A stretch of 64,000 nt of DNA from Synanceia verrucosa (GCA_029721515.1 CM056559.1:5953001-6017000), one strand, 5' to 3'; shown: positions 33,101-48,100, counted from the first letter of the stretch. A program made the numbers and translations. Notes: generated by a model from the sequence alone, not told the origin.

Positions 33101-36100
33101 TGCCGTATGGGGTTTGGCTTTGAGAGCAGAGCTGAAGTGCTCATGAATTTGCTATAAAACATGATTCATAGTAAGAACATGCAGAGCGTCAACTCATCCC
33201 TCCTGCCTCTGGTGCCATGAGCTTATGCGTCAATAGGTGCAGCTAAATCGTGAAACTTTACCTCTAAGTGGCCTCTGATTGATGCTTTTCTTCTGGTGGC
33301 CAACAGTGGAGTAAATTCTCTTTAAAGAGAAACTGTCCCTCTTGGCCTCTGGGCTGGGTGAAACAGATCTTGGTGGTTTTGAAACTCATAAAACAAACCC
33401 CACGGAGTGCAAAAGGAGGTCGTTTCACAGGAATAATGAGGAGTTAGGACCAGCTATCAAGCCACTGCCATATTCCTCTTCATTCTTGCACAGGAGTTAA
33501 GACGGTCTTGACAAAAAAAGGCATTTTGACAGTTAATTCACGCAGAAATCCACACCACTTAATTTAGGAAACTGCTTGTGAGTGATCCTACTATGGGATG
33601 ACCTCATACACAGCGTCTTAATTTGTTAAAGGAGCATGATGTAAAATCCTTTTTTTAAATTTTAATGGCTTTTTAACACAAACGCCTCGTGGGATTTTGT
33701 GTCAGGATTTATTTTTTTTTTCCTCTTTATCTTTATTACCGTGAGGGAGGAGAGTAGAGCGACTCCATTAAGGCTCAACTCGACGCTGGTGGAGGTTTCA
33801 TATTTCAAAATTTCACCTCTCCTCTGCAAGCTTGAAAAGAAATTTTCTTAGCATTTAAACCGTATGTAAATCTCCTATTTATTTTAATTAAAGAACTGAC
33901 TTATCTGCTATTCTGATTTATCAGAGAAAGTGTTAAAGGTGAAATCCTTTATGATACAGAATGTTTGTCTGATGAATTAACCTCCTAACCTCATCTGTCA
34001 CATATTCTGGACATCAATGATATGTTCATTCTAAAATACCTCTTCAGCCTTAAAGGAATTCAGCTCGATATTTTGGAAAATCGAATTGGAGTTAGATTGC
34101 AAACTGATGCAGAAAATTGCAGGACAGTCTGCATTAGTGCTTTGATTTCATACTGTGCGTCTTGGCTTGATGATTGTGACTTCAATAGCTGATTCATTAA
34201 TGTCGTCAGAAGGGAAAATGAGTCGACTGTGCCTAGTGCTGCTTCCTTCAGGGCCATATGCATACAGTTGGCTGACAGCTCTCCTTTTTAATAGACCAGG
34301 CAATGTCTTGGCAATCTCAGTGCTCCTCCGTCCAGCGCAGGCATTCCACGGGATTAGCGTGGCAGCTACTCGAAGCCGGTCGCCGTGGCTTCAGATCACC
34401 CATTTGAGCAGAAATCTGTCCTCTGAAGCTGAGCTAAAATTAAACCAACCGTCATGATTTTTTAAAAAAGCTCAAATTCACACATCTCTGGAGAAATTTA
34501 TAGCAATGTAACTGCTTCCATTTGGGCTTAGTTGGTTAAAACAGTTTTTTCACAGTTGTGTGGCAGTGGGTAGTAAAATTGAAAGTGTAGGTTTTTCACA
34601 CCTACTGCAACCTTGACAGCAGCTTTTAGCACTTTTTTTTACAGACCAGCAGGTCCTCCTCACCATGTGCGACATGTTAAAGCTCAGGACTTTCATTGAT
34701 CTCCGGGCGCAGTCCTCCATCTGTCCCGCCCCTCCACAAACCGCCCTTCAGCCAGATCAAACATAAAGCATCTCCTTTCAAGCCCTCCTTTCCTTTCATG
34801 TATGCCTTGCAGGCCCTCATGCATGTGGGTACGCCGCCGTTATGGTGGTCTTTTTTCCTCTGTCTTTTTTTTTTGCTCTGTACTACGTGGGTGAGGTTGA
34901 GTGCACTGCATTGGATGCATGAGCTCCCCCACCATCCTGCACCCAGATCAGCAGCAGTTAATGAAAGTGGATTGATTTTCCTGTACCTCCTGCATGCAGC
35001 GTATAATCTGGGGGATGAATCGACCAGGAAAACAAAAGATCCTGCCGCATTTTATTACATTTGCTGTTTTATTTATTTGATTGCCTGTCAATCTCTAGGC
35101 CTGTATTGGTATGAAACTCCATAACTGAGACTGAAATCCATACAACGTCAAGCAGTTCTTTCAACCGGGCGACAAAGAAATTGTACCTTATTTCAGGAAA
35201 TGGTCTTATTTTTTTTCTTGCCCAAAGATAGATGAGAAGATTGATAGTGTTCTAGAGAGTGGTATTGATCTAAGCTAGCGCCAGCAAGCTAGATACCTTA
35301 GCTAAGCACAAACGCTGCTGCCTGTGGCATAAAGAAAATATTCAGTATATAAGTTTGTTTTAGCATTTCAGTATGTGTACAGATTCAACAAACCTCACAT
35401 AAGGTGTTAGTAAGTGGGATTTAGGGACATTTTGTCACCTTTGGACTTAGCCAGGTTAACTGTTCCTGCCCTTTCCAGGCTTTGCTAAGCTAGTACTAAT
35501 CAGCAGTTCGTTTTAGATGTCTGCTACATTTAGCTTAGTTTAACACAAAGACTTGAATCAGGGGGAAGCCGCTGACTGTTTTTAACGCTAACAAAATCCA
35601 CATCCTCATTCTTCAGAGCCAGACCAGGTGTTGATGCTACGTTAAGCTAACTAGCTGATGGTGCTAACAGACTGTTAGGCCTAGCTATAACAAAGAGGTA
35701 CTTATAGGCAGATAACTGGGCAGATCCATGCTAGCTGAGCCAGTCTTTTTGCTAAGATAAATAAGCTAACTGACCGCTGGCAGGTATAGCAAATAATTGA
35801 TTTCCAAAAATATTTTTCCAAATTCATGACATGGTATCTGTGTGAAGAGGAAGTGCTGCTCAACTTCAGTTGCTGTGAAGTCAGTGGAAACAAACTAAGA
35901 GCTGGATTAGCATTTCATGTTCCTCCTGTCCTGTCTAATAAAGACTCCATGTCAGAGCGCGATCACACTGATGGAAGGAGACAGTGCAAGGAGATTATAA
36001 TACTTCTAATCGCCGTCTCCCCTCCTCACACTTAAGGATGGATTATGGCATCTCGCAGGCTTGCTCTCAGCCTGCAGATGGCTGCTCCTCCTCCCTCTCT

Positions 36101-39100
36101 GACCCTCCCTCCCTCCATTCATCCTTCCTTCCTTCCCTCCTTCCTCTCTCTCTTTGGAGCCAGCCCGTCCTCCGGCAGGTGGCTCTTTCCTTTATGCTTT
36201 GCTGTCACGTCATGGTGTTTTCTAAACTGCACCTCTGGCAATTTGATGAGTCACCGTATTAATCGGTCACAAATTCAAACTGTGTGTGTGATTTCGCCTC
36301 TCCGGCTTCTCTGAGCTACTTTTTATAATCATGGAAGCAAAATATTCCGTCCAGGAAATGTGGGTCTGAAAATATTGTAATAAACCAATAATAATTATGT
36401 TTTGTGTGCTGTGTGTGTTTAAAGGTAACCTTATCATTGATGGGAATAAGATAAGAATTTTAATTATTTTTTTTTTTTTTATTTATCCTGAGGGTAATTG
36501 TTGTGCTACAGTAGGAGTGCAAATGCAAACAAATATTTGCACTAAGGTTAACAGTACACAATATAAATACTAGTAGTAGTATAGTCCAAAATATGGTTTT
36601 GTCATAAGAATATGTGGGATTTTAATTTTTTTTAAACAGTCTCTTGTAACCATAATGAAAATATGACCCCAAAATGGCCTGTGTTGTGTCGGATGAAGTA
36701 TAAATCACCTCCGTCAGAGTCCTTAAACAACATACAGTACAGTGCGCAGTGAGATTACTCTTTATCTGCTACCAGTGCCACTGCAATGCTGACATTTAAA
36801 AAAACAAACTGAGAATTTGTTAACCTTTGGACGCTTTATAGCTGTGTGAACTCGCTCACAGATGGCTTGTGCACACAAATGTCAGCATGGTGAGGTGAAC
36901 TGCAAGGAGAAATGAATATCATTACATAAGCGATGACGGCATGAGCAAGCATGGCCTCAGGTGTCCTGACCGTCAGGATCTAAAAAAAAACATCTCGGCA
37001 CAGGAATGTTGCACAAAGGCATTGAGATACGCTTTCTTTTGTTCACGTTTTGTAGGTGGCGTCAGTGCAGCCCGTAGTAAAACCATCCTTTTTAGTGGTT
37101 TTTCTATCTTGGTCCACATTTGGTCCCAGTGAGTGTTACATGTGGTGCTGGAGATGAAGCCAGACAACCACCCACACACACACGGTAGTAGTGCCTTTCT
37201 TCCACTTGCATCATTTTTTTTCCTGCTTTGGCAAAGCCATGCAATAAAAAAAAATACTCTTCGTCTGGCATAAAATAGAGATTTTAAACTGCACTATAAA
37301 GTTTAGCACTGCTTGATTTATGTGAATATGTGTAATCACCATTGGAAGCGGTTTAATTTTCCGCCTGTCTTTTTAGGGTTGTCTAACGCTGAGTCAGATG
37401 TAATTTATTTCTGTCTTGTTGATGACTGTGACCTGCAGACTGTCAGCCATTGTTGCTTCATATGAAACAGCTGCCAGAGGCTGTTAGTGACCAGCAGAGG
37501 AGGTCAGATGGGATTTTACAGGTGTCATATTCTAGACAGGCTTCTACAATCTATCAAAAACCATTCTGTAAAAATACTTTTAAGGAAAAGAAATATTGTG
37601 TTTGCACCCAATAGATCATTTATACATACTGTGCTTTTTGCAGAATTCATATGATGAATTAAGTTTCTGATGCCACTTTGCCAAACAAATAGCTCTATTA
37701 GAGCCTTTGAAATACTCAACACTGGACTGTTTGATGAAATATTGTGAGTAATTGATGACATTTGTACTCTACAGCTAAGTAAGGACAGAGCACATTGGAA
37801 CAAGATTAAGCACACAGATGACTTCTGTAACATAAATAAATTCATAGGAGGCTGAAAGGCTTTGGTGTGAGCTGGAAGGACAATAAGTTATGCAAATAGT
37901 TTATAGATGCTAGATTATCATATATATCTTGTTTTGCTGTCTCAGAATAACAATTAAAAACAGAAAGATTTGGCTGCAGCTAATGTTTATCAGCAGTTAA
38001 TTTGCTGATTATCTTCTACATCGATCGATTCATCTTTTAACATCATAAATCAGTCAAAAACCCTGAAATATTCAGTTTACTGACACATATTTCACAGAAG
38101 CCTAAACAAGGGAATATTTTTATTTAAAAACGTCTTAAGCGATTAATATATTATCAACATATTTTGACTAATTGGTGTCATTTGAACTCCTTTCTTCACA
38201 CTTGGTGGTCTGTGGCAGAGCGTTAGCATGTATGAATGAGATTATGGTGATTGATTTTTATTTACCATTGAACAAGATGACTAACAGTTTGAGGTCAGCG
38301 TCAAACAAACTCAGTGACACCATGTAGTTGTTTTAAAAAGTGACTTGTTCAGTAGCGCTCCTGACCTCACTACCGTCAGAAGGTTTATAGCCTGCATAAT
38401 ATAATCTGTAGAAAGCTACAGGTATAGACAGCTTATCTTGTAGGTACTAAATCCCACACAAGAAGCTGTCACAGCATTACTTTCTGTGGACGCCCGGCAC
38501 TCAAAGCCTGTGAAGGAGCAATCGATCCACCTGTGGGCAGGTGTGTCATCACACTGTGAGAAAGCAGGAGCTGCCCCTCCCTTTTCAGACAAACCAGAGC
38601 CAAATCAGCCATGGGCTACGTTCACAACATATCGAGTTGCACAGGTGGAAACACCCCCTGGCCTCGGTCCCTGTCAACCTTGTTTAGGGCCCCTTTATTC
38701 GGCTGTTCACATTAGGGCGTTAATCCAGGAAGAGCTCCTGCAGACTGGAAACACCTTCTGCAGAAAACAAGTTGTTCCAGGGATGGACTGTGAGTCGGTT
38801 TAAGTATCTCAGCCTACGCATGCTGTGTGACTGACACAGTGTACAGAAAGATGACAGTAGACACACTATTGCTTATTGCTTTTGCTTATGCAAATGGAAC
38901 AATAGGACGAAATGACAATAAATTGTTGGATGTGGTGAGACAGCTCCAGAGACAGCTGGGAAAACATAAAAACAATCCATTAAATCTTTGGGAAAACATT
39001 TCACTTTCTCTCTGTGAAGTTTCCATAATTAAAGTGTCACACATTATAAAGTAATGCCAGTTTATTTAGTCTGCATTCAGTGAACTATGGGTATTAGGGA

Positions 39101-42100
39101 AGTGCAAATCACTGCGCAGTAAATCTTAGTAATCTGCATGACTTTGTTTCCAGTTTACAAGACACTGTAGTTCACCTCAAAAAATGATCATCAAAGAAAT
39201 GCTTTTACATTTTGGGAAATACACGCCTGTGTCTGCAGCCAGCAGATGGCTAGCTTAGCTTAGCATAAAGACTGGAAACAAAGGGAAACAGCTAGCCTGC
39301 TCTGTCCAAAGATAAATCAGTTCAACAGCACATAAAGCTCATTAATCACACAGCAGTGGGTGTATTTGTTTGTCTGGTGGTGTATTTTAATATTCATAAG
39401 AAATATTTGTTGATCAATCTGTTTTTTTTCTGTTAGTTGATTAATTGTCCTGTAAAACATGAGAAAACAGAACACTTCCTGTTGATGCTGTTGAAACTTT
39501 TCTCGAAGTCAAATTCTTTCTCCAAGTTTGTCCAAGCAACAGTTCAAAATCCTGTAAATATTTAATTTACTATAATCTAAACCAAGTAAAAACAGAACCT
39601 CAGTCTGTTGGCAACCTGGCAATTTTGGATATATTTGCTGCAATTAATCAATCAACTCATTCTTGCAGCTGAGAATACAACTCTAATGTCTCTATAATAT
39701 CTGAACTCATTATTAGGAAGCTTGTAAGAAGAAGTCATGATATTAAAAAAGCCAAAACCCTGTTTTCTCTTCATCCTCATGAGATGAGAAGCAGGGCGTT
39801 TCTGCAGGGAGGACACTGGTGGAATTTGAGATTTTGTTAATGTATATAAAACTTAATCCTGGTTATAACTTAGAAAGACAAAACGGGTTTAGCACGAGGA
39901 TGAACATGAAAGCTGATGGTGAGCTTAGTGGGCAGTTCAGTCGATGCTATGTGAGAGAATAGCTCGAGTGACAGAGGTCTGTTTAGAGTGTTAATGTGCC
40001 GCAGACTTGCACTCCCCAAAGGCCTCGTGCTTTTGATTTAGTTTGTTTAGTGTGTCTCGACAGCCCTGCCCTCCACAATGGCAAACACAGGGAGGTTTGT
40101 TTAGGAGCCTCTCAGTTAGTTAATATCAAGCAGGTTTCAAGGTTACTGTCACCAACATGGCCGCTGTGTGTGGCTTGCAGGCTGGATGCTGTCGCTGCTC
40201 TGCACCGGTGAGATTAAACCTGAAGGATTTGTACTTCTCACCGTCTGCCTGTCAGGAGCCGTGTGCAGAGTGACGAAGCGTGTTGTGACGGCTGTCCTCG
40301 TGGTATCGGCTGGATGACTGGACGGCTGTTTAATCTGCGGATTTGAAAGAGGGCAGTAAGAGGGGAGGATTTGAGGTCCAAGACAAGGATGGGTTGGACT
40401 AGTGGGTGTGTTTCACCTGCAGAGTCGATGAATGTGTTTCCCGCTCGCTAACACAACATGATAATGTGCGAGCCCTTGTCTGACAGTGAATTTGAGGTGA
40501 TTTAAACATGGTCGTCTTCGCAGCAGAGCAGCTGTAGAGCCTGGGCTGCTCTCACGGTACGAGCGGACAGAAGGAGGCGATGAAATTTTAATGAGGTGAT
40601 TGTATTATACTGTCTGCTGGTCTTAAGCTGTTCCCCCGTGACATCCCAACACGACACCGAAACATGTTTATCGGCTTCTCAACCTGGATGTTTACTGATG
40701 AGGGCGTGAACTGTGATGAGATCTGTGGTACAGAAAAAACATTTTGTGGGAAAGTTGTTATAAAAGAGGCTGGCTGTTTGTGAGGTGCAAGTTCCCACTT
40801 GCAAGTTATTTGCTCAAAGAAGTATTTCCCTTAGGCTTAACATTTATTTTCATCTTTTAATGACTGTATTAGGGCTGCAGCTAATGCTTATGCCCACTTG
40901 CTTTTGTCTAACCAACAACCCAAAAGATATTTCAGCAATTTAAAGGAGCAAATCATCACGGATCATCACTTCTGATAACTTCTGGTTTGAATCATTTATT
41001 TACACTGTTTTCTGTCATTTAAGTAATGTGTTCATTAACTAATAGTTTCAAAAGTGATTCCATGTACAATGTTGCTCTTGAGTCAAATTTGTGATTAGAC
41101 TGGAAAAGCTCTGTCAGTAAATCAATTGAATAAATTAATTAGAAACAAATCTGATTTATTAGCAGCTCCGTGTGGGTGTATCTTATTTTCTTTGGCACAA
41201 TCGTCCACTACACAACTGAAGGATGACCTGAATGGATTTTGTTGGTCAAAGATCTCTGTGACCTCACAAACCATTTTCCCACAAATGTAGAGGAAGAGAG
41301 CATCCACGGCTTTGGACTGTAGACAAAAACATTTGTGATATTCAGGTTTTTTGTGGTCATTGCTCTCTTCTAGAAAGAGAAGATGGATGTAATTGAACTG
41401 GAGCTGTGTTACACATCGGCCCAACCTTTCACTGCTAATGCGCTGTCACAAAGCGGCAGAAAGTTCGACTCGAGTGACCGAGAGAGTCGAGCGGTATTAT
41501 CAGCGGTGGAGGCCGAACACATGAATGTGTGGCTTCGGGAGCTTCTCTGCGACCAGGGGAGGAATCATCCTGACAGTCTGCGACTTGGCTCTTTTCGCCT
41601 GCCTGCCTCTCTGTGCGTCAGATTCGGGACCCGAGCTGAACGGGGCCCCTGGCTGTCCCCTGTGTGGAGCTGAGAGCCTGTCGCTTCCCATCTCCTCTCA
41701 CTGTGTGGTTGTGGTGTTCGCTACACTCCGCAGTGCAAGATTATTCCTCGGTGATGTCGACGAGTACTGTAAATGATTTCACACTGAACGTGAGTTGCTG
41801 ACTGGGCTCTCCAAGCCTCTAATCGATTGACCCTCTTTTACAGCCCTTTGTGGCTTGTTAATTGGTCTCCAGCTCCCTGCTGACACAGTGACCCTAATGG
41901 AGGAGAATTACTGCTGTCTCGTCATGCATTAACCTCCCTCCTCCACCTCCCCCTTTCATCAACCTTCCTCCCTCTCAGGGCTAACCTCTGCTCCCATCCC
42001 CCCTCTCAGCACACTCCCTGGTTTCACAGCAGCTGGGGAGATGGGACGAAGTGCACATGCAGCCCCGTCCTGTCACATGCCGCTGTGCCTCTGGGAGCCG

Positions 42101-45100
42101 CGGTCAGGTGACACCGCAGCCGACCATATTAAAGCGCCAAGAGGCAAACACTGACTGTTGGCACTGTTGTGCCTTAATTAGTTTAAACGTAACTTGGGCA
42201 TGGCTGGGGTTACAAGAGGCCTCTTTGCATGAGAGGTCAGATCAAGCCTCGGGGCTCGTGACTTTTCAACAAAAACACATTTCTGTGCCTCTCTGTTGTC
42301 TGCAGTTTCAGCTGATTGCACATGAAAAGCAAAACAAGTGCATGAGGATTTAGGGCTGTGGGCTGAAGATCATTGTCAACATGAGCCAAATAAGCTGTAA
42401 ATCGTTTGGGCTATAAAATGTAAAATACCTTTCACAGATTCCCTCAATCTCAAGTTATCTTTAAAGATATAGAGGAGTGATGTCTACCTGAGCAGATAAT
42501 GAAGTTACTCTCTTTCTGTGTGTGTCAAAAGCTTCTCCATGCTTTGTTGACATGGTCACTGTCACCTTTTTAATGCATTGCCCCACTGTGCTCATACAGC
42601 ATTTTGCCGATGGTAACTGTTGGCATCATCTTGGGAAACAAATTTCTGCACAACAACTGCCATTGTTAGTTGTGTTAGCATTTTTAGCACAAGCACATTT
42701 GGAGCCATGTGGCAGCATATTCTCCGACTTTCTTACTGAGTACCTATCCAATCCAAAGGTGTTGGTTTACCATCACATAACAGAAATAAACTGCAAAGTG
42801 GAGAAGCTGGGATTAATGAATGTTGAAATTACTGAATTGTTTATCAAACTAGCAGACCTGGAAAATAAGACAGTCTATGAGAGCATCTCTGATCCAGAAA
42901 CAGCAGGTGGGGTGGGCTGGAGACAGTCGTGACACTGCTGACATCTCCAGAGATCAGCCACTGATTGCCTTTTCTGTTTTTTAAATAACCTTTTGTGTGT
43001 CTGGGTGGTTTTGCTGTGCAGCTGCAAGCTTATATTCAGTGTTGCAGCTCACCCCTAGTGGCTGCTGCGTCTATTATTTACAAGTGTGAATATTTCATGA
43101 TGACATCAGGGTAGGTACGTCCTAATGAGCCGTGGCATTCGCTCATCTGGCCCTAAAACAGGCCACTGAGCACTCCTCTTACGCGCCACAAACACCGAGT
43201 GGGGGCCTGACATAAAATCTTATTTTGAGCTAAACTGCTGTAGGCGAAAAATTAGGAAAAGAACAGAAAACCCTTGTCGCTCTGGCACGAGCCAATCAGC
43301 ATATCATCTGTTTTTCCTGAGGAGAAGCCTCGAGCATGAAGGGCGAGGCTTACACTGTTTATCCTCAGGAAAACAGAGGCCTGTTAAAACTAGCTCATTG
43401 CTATCTCGACTGAAACAAGGGCAAAAATTAAACTCTGTGTTGTGAGATAATCTGTATAAGTAACTGGGAAGTGGCTCTTTTTAAACGTGAACAGGCTTCA
43501 ACTTAGTAGTTTTGTCCTGTGTTGTAATGAAAATCTGTGCAAATGTCATGAAAGTTAGAAAACATCTGACTTTATTGCAGTGTGTGTAAGTGTGTAAGTA
43601 TGTAAGTGTGTTTGTACGTCATACAGTGTGATGACTCAGACAACTTCTTGCATTAGGAGTGATTGAGGAGAATAAATAAATACAGACTGCCAAAGAAGTG
43701 CCTCAGTCAGGTTCAGTGTTCGTAATCTCACTGAACACCAAATGTGATCTTAAAAATGGCTCATCTGTCCTTGTTGAGGTGCTTGCAAGCAGCTTTTGTC
43801 TGCAGTCATTTTTTTTATTTTGTGTGATTCAAATAATAACAAAACTTTTCTGTTGTCTTGTTGCAGTGAGGGCGTATTCAAGTGTCCGGAGGACCAGCTG
43901 CCGTTGGACTATGCCAAGGTACGACGAACTCTCACAGCACTTTTATTTTACTCTTTCAGCCATGTGAGCAGCTCTGTGATCACAGCATTCTTTCATGCTA
44001 ACATTTGCTAATTGTCTTTAGCTGAGGCTAATGGAAAGCTAATCAGTTTGTAGATATTTGGTCAGAGACAAAAGTGTTGGATAAATGTTTACAGCGAGCC
44101 ATGAACGTCAGTACCAAATTTCTATGTCGCGGTTGTTATGAAATTCATTCAAAACTACAAATGTCAACCTCATGGTGGCACCCTAGGAATGGTCAAAGGA
44201 TTACCAAAGTCTTTAGGATTCATCCTCTGGGAACCATGAATTTCTATACAAAATGTCATGACGATCCATCCAATAGTAGCAGAGATATTTCAGTCTGGAC
44301 CGTGGTGGTGGACTGACTGACAGCCATGTTGCTAATGCTAAAATGGCAAAAAAAATAGCTAAAATAAATGATAATTGAATACCAAGACAATTTAAAAGTA
44401 GAACACAAAATTAAGCAGTTAAAAACATTGGTTATATTAAAAAAGGATTTTTATAAAAGTGATTTAATAGAACATTTGTCATACAAGTCTAAATAAACAG
44501 CGGTCCATCATAAATTTACATAAATGTTACCCTGCCACAATATATCTAGCTATAGTTGATATATGTGATCCAAAAGTCTAGTCCAATATGCAGTTAGATG
44601 ATGCTAACTGGACATTTGTACCAGTGAATCTGTGGATGACTTTCAGTATAAACAATAATCCCTAAAACAGAGGTTGCATTTCATTTCATTTCAGCAGAAC
44701 CATTTATTATTTTACCCCCCAAATAAATCCCCCATAAGTAAAGAAAACTGTATCTAGTTCAGCTGGACTGTTAATTAGTGTGTGCAACAAAAGGATAAGG
44801 GCTTGTGTCTGAGCAGCATTTTGGCATAGATCAAAAGAGGTCCGCTGTGTGCGATTCTCCCATACAGTTATTTAGCATTAGCCTGAATTAGCCGCTGAGT
44901 CATTAACCCGGAGCTGCAGCAGTGCAGGTCTGCATGCTGTGCTGAGAGCGATGGAGGCGCCTGTAATGGCAGGGACTCCCCACGGGAAGGATGTGCTCAT
45001 GGCACACCTGTCAGACGTGGTTATTTACCATGGCTCCCAGTCGCCTGCAAATTACCCCGTCCTGGTGGTCTCCTGTCGGGGTGATTGTGGCGCTCGCTGC

Positions 45101-48100
45101 ACACTGTCCTTCAAACATGCACAAGCACTACCTGGAGTGTTGCAATCATTAAAGGATTGTGTTGCTGCAGTAGTAGTAGTACTAGTGTGGGACTAACAAT
45201 GGCTAAACCACACAGAATAAACCCCCAACTTGGAGCTCCAGAGAGCTTAACCCCCCTGATCAGCCAGAGACTAAGTTATTAAAAGGTCATTATTGTCGTC
45301 TCCCTGCAGATTCCAAGACTAGAACAATGAGAGAGTGTTTCAATTTGCTTCAGAGGATTTATTCCCTCTTTGCCTCCCCTGGAAGAATGTGATTATGGCA
45401 GCAAAATGACTGCTTCTACTATAAAAGTGCTGCAAGTCAGGCAACTGTTTTAATGTCAGATATATCTGTTTCTGTAGAGCAAATTTACTATTACTCTTAT
45501 TTAGTTTTCGGAGAGGAATCCATCCCTTAACTAGTGTTAAAAAAAGTGTTTTAATGAAGACTATTTTTCAAATTAACTTTTAATTTGAAGGCGATGCCTG
45601 CCATTTCAGAGCAGAGCCACGTGCTGTTTCTGCTGCTATTTGTTTAGAGGGCTGTTGTAACATTTTGAGGAAGTGGCTTTTCTTGTTTGACCAGTGCTCT
45701 GCTTGTGTGATGGCGTGGAGGGTGGGGGTGGAGATGCAGAGCAGAGCTGTAAATCCTCAGGACGGTACACCGAAGGGGAGGATTTGGGGTGTTTGGGTAG
45801 AAAACTGACTCATCCTCATCGCTCAGTGACTGAGGAAAAATAAATCTCTTCATCTACTCTGCTCCCCGTCTCTCTCTAAGGTCCCACAAACCGATAAACC
45901 AGCTCATTATCAGTGCAGCGGTTGACTCACTGCTGCAGTTTTCTGACACAGTCTGAACATTTGGACTTTCCAGTTTGTCTGTAGCTCAATATTCAGTCTT
46001 GTATGATATGACCAACACATCTTTGTAAAAATAATTTATGCTCTCACCATGAACTATATTATTAGCATTATGTGTATTTTGAATTTGCACCTCCTTGATA
46101 TTTTCTATTTGCCGCCTTTCCTGTTTTGCACTGCAACTGCTGCACAAAAATCTCCCTCAGGATGAATAAATCTTATCTTTCTTTCCGAGAGACATCAATC
46201 AATACCAATGCTCTGTGCATTAACCTGCAGTGGCGGAGCATGTGTTTAGCATAAAAACTGGGTAGGGTGACTGACACAGTGTATTTTCTTTGTTTGATTA
46301 ACAAAAATGTAAAGCTAATTTATTTTGCTGAGTTTTATATCGAGAATCTCGATAAATATGCATGAGGCAGTATTTTTGATGCTGGTTTAAAACTAGTCTG
46401 TGAATGCTGACAGCCACAAATGATGCCGTCACATGGATGGGTCAAATACTGCATCGTCATCCTGTGTAACTCTCTTTTCAGCTAATCCATAATTTACATG
46501 GTTTACAGATTCAGACCCATGTTGTACAGACTGTTGCTGTCCAGCATCACTGACCTCGTCCCGCATGTTTTCTCCAGATCTACCCGGACCCGGAGCTGGA
46601 GCAGCAGATCCTGGCACTGCCCATCCGCTGCATCCACAGTGAGGAGGGCTGCCGCTGGACGGGCCAGATGAAGCAGCTGCAGGTGAGAAGCTTCGATACC
46701 CCCTTTGCTGTTTCCCCTCCATCTTTTTTTTCTTTCCTAACACGTGTTTTCATTGCATTTCCCCTTAGGGCCACTTCTCCACCTGCGCCTTCAACGTGAT
46801 TCCCTGCCCGAACCGCTGCTCCGTCAAGCTGACGCGCCGTGACTTACCCGACCACCTGCAGCACGACTGCCCCAAGCGCAAGGTCAAGTGCGAGTTCTGT
46901 GGCAGCGAGTTCACCGGCGAAGCCTACGAGGTAAACACCGACTCCAAGCCTGGTTTTATTTTTTGTTATTTATTTTTTTTCCTGTTACGACACTGCAGGA
47001 GTTTGATGTAAACAACCCAGAGTGAAGCCACATAATTTCCATGCCTATGTGAAAGGCTTCTTTGTGAAAAGCAGCAGGAGAGGCTGATGCACGTGTGTCG
47101 GTGTGTTTTTAAAATAACTCGAGTGCTGGCAGAAGGAAAGAAGCTTTGACTGGGGCTTTCATGCTCAATGTGTTTTCCTCAGTGAGTCTCCTCACTAACA
47201 CCTTTGTCATGTTCTCTGTTTACTCTGCACTCAGTTACAGGGACATTCATCCACCTTTTGGCTCTCTCTTTTGGAATTATTCACTCATGTTTCCAACTGT
47301 GCATCATCAAAACCTTTCAATACATCTGCTAAATGATGATTTTCATTAATTATTAATCTGCAGAAGATTATTGCCCCAGGTGATGTCTCCAAAAACACAA
47401 AGATATTTAACTTATATTTAATATAATACATACAGAAAGAGAAAAACAGAAAGTCTTCACATTAGAGATGCTGCAACCAAAGATGACTCTCTGATGGTTT
47501 GATGGCAAAAAAACAATCCCAAATAATTTAACATTCATATATTCATCTGTAATAAAAATACTGTCTTATTTATAGCATATAAATAGTATAAATAAATTGT
47601 CAAAACAACAAATATGATGCGTATTTTGAAAACTTTCATGCTGGCTTGCTTTTGTATTGTAACCCCTTAATTTCCATTTAATTTTAAGAAATGTCAATTT
47701 ATTTTTTTTTTACTATTTTTTAAAAAGCTGTAAATAAATTTAACTTCGTAAAAGTTTTAAAATGTCAGTAATTTGATGAATTTAGTTTGTTGGCTTACCC
47801 CAACACAGTATAAAGCAGATTTGTATTGTATTTGTAAACACTTGAACCAAGGTCTGCCAGTAAATTTTTTACAAGTTTCTTACTTTGTTTGCAAAGGTGG
47901 TCTATCTTACTGTTTGCAATCACATCCATCATAAAATTAAAATGCTACATTACTTCGTGTTGACGTTGTAATCATGTCTCCTCTCCATCCCAGAACCACC
48001 AGGGTGTGTGTCCTCAGGAGAGTGTTTACTGTGAGAACAAGTGTGGGGCGAGGATGATGCGTCGCCTGCTGTCCCAGCACGGCATGGCCGAGTGTCCCAA

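Larger units (their letters stand above)
20538..43866 (+). other. TRAF4 intron 1 (23.3 kb)
   Basis: No coding exon could be supported here on either strand. Contents recognised: (GT)n at 21066-21099, a MITE-like element at 28240-28590, several decayed copies of the teleost 'GGGCTGCAACTAACGATTATTTT'-type repeat, pieces of the 'GCATAAAGACTGGAAACA' repeat, pyrimidine-rich tracts (36095-36160 and 41930-42010) and an imperfect hairpin at 43308-43376. Much of the remainder looks unique and could hold regulatory elements, but sequence alone cannot show that. Confidence 0.75.
43919..46577 (+). other. TRAF4 intron 2
   Basis: Intron of 2.66 kb. It contains a teleost dispersed repeat (43990-44330) and a LINE-like 3' tail (46061-46195). 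No coding signal in the rest. Confidence 0.75.

Noticed and set aside
41525..41776. 83-codon frame with a hydrophobic start and a CPLC motif
   Set aside because: The CPLC resembles the TRAF4 RING start by chance; the other ligands of a RING are absent and the frame is not linked to splice sites.
42522..42932. 136-codon plus-strand open frame in TRAF4 intron 1
   Set aside because: It starts on GTG rather than ATG, has no recognisable domain and lies in AT-moderate intron; treated as chance.
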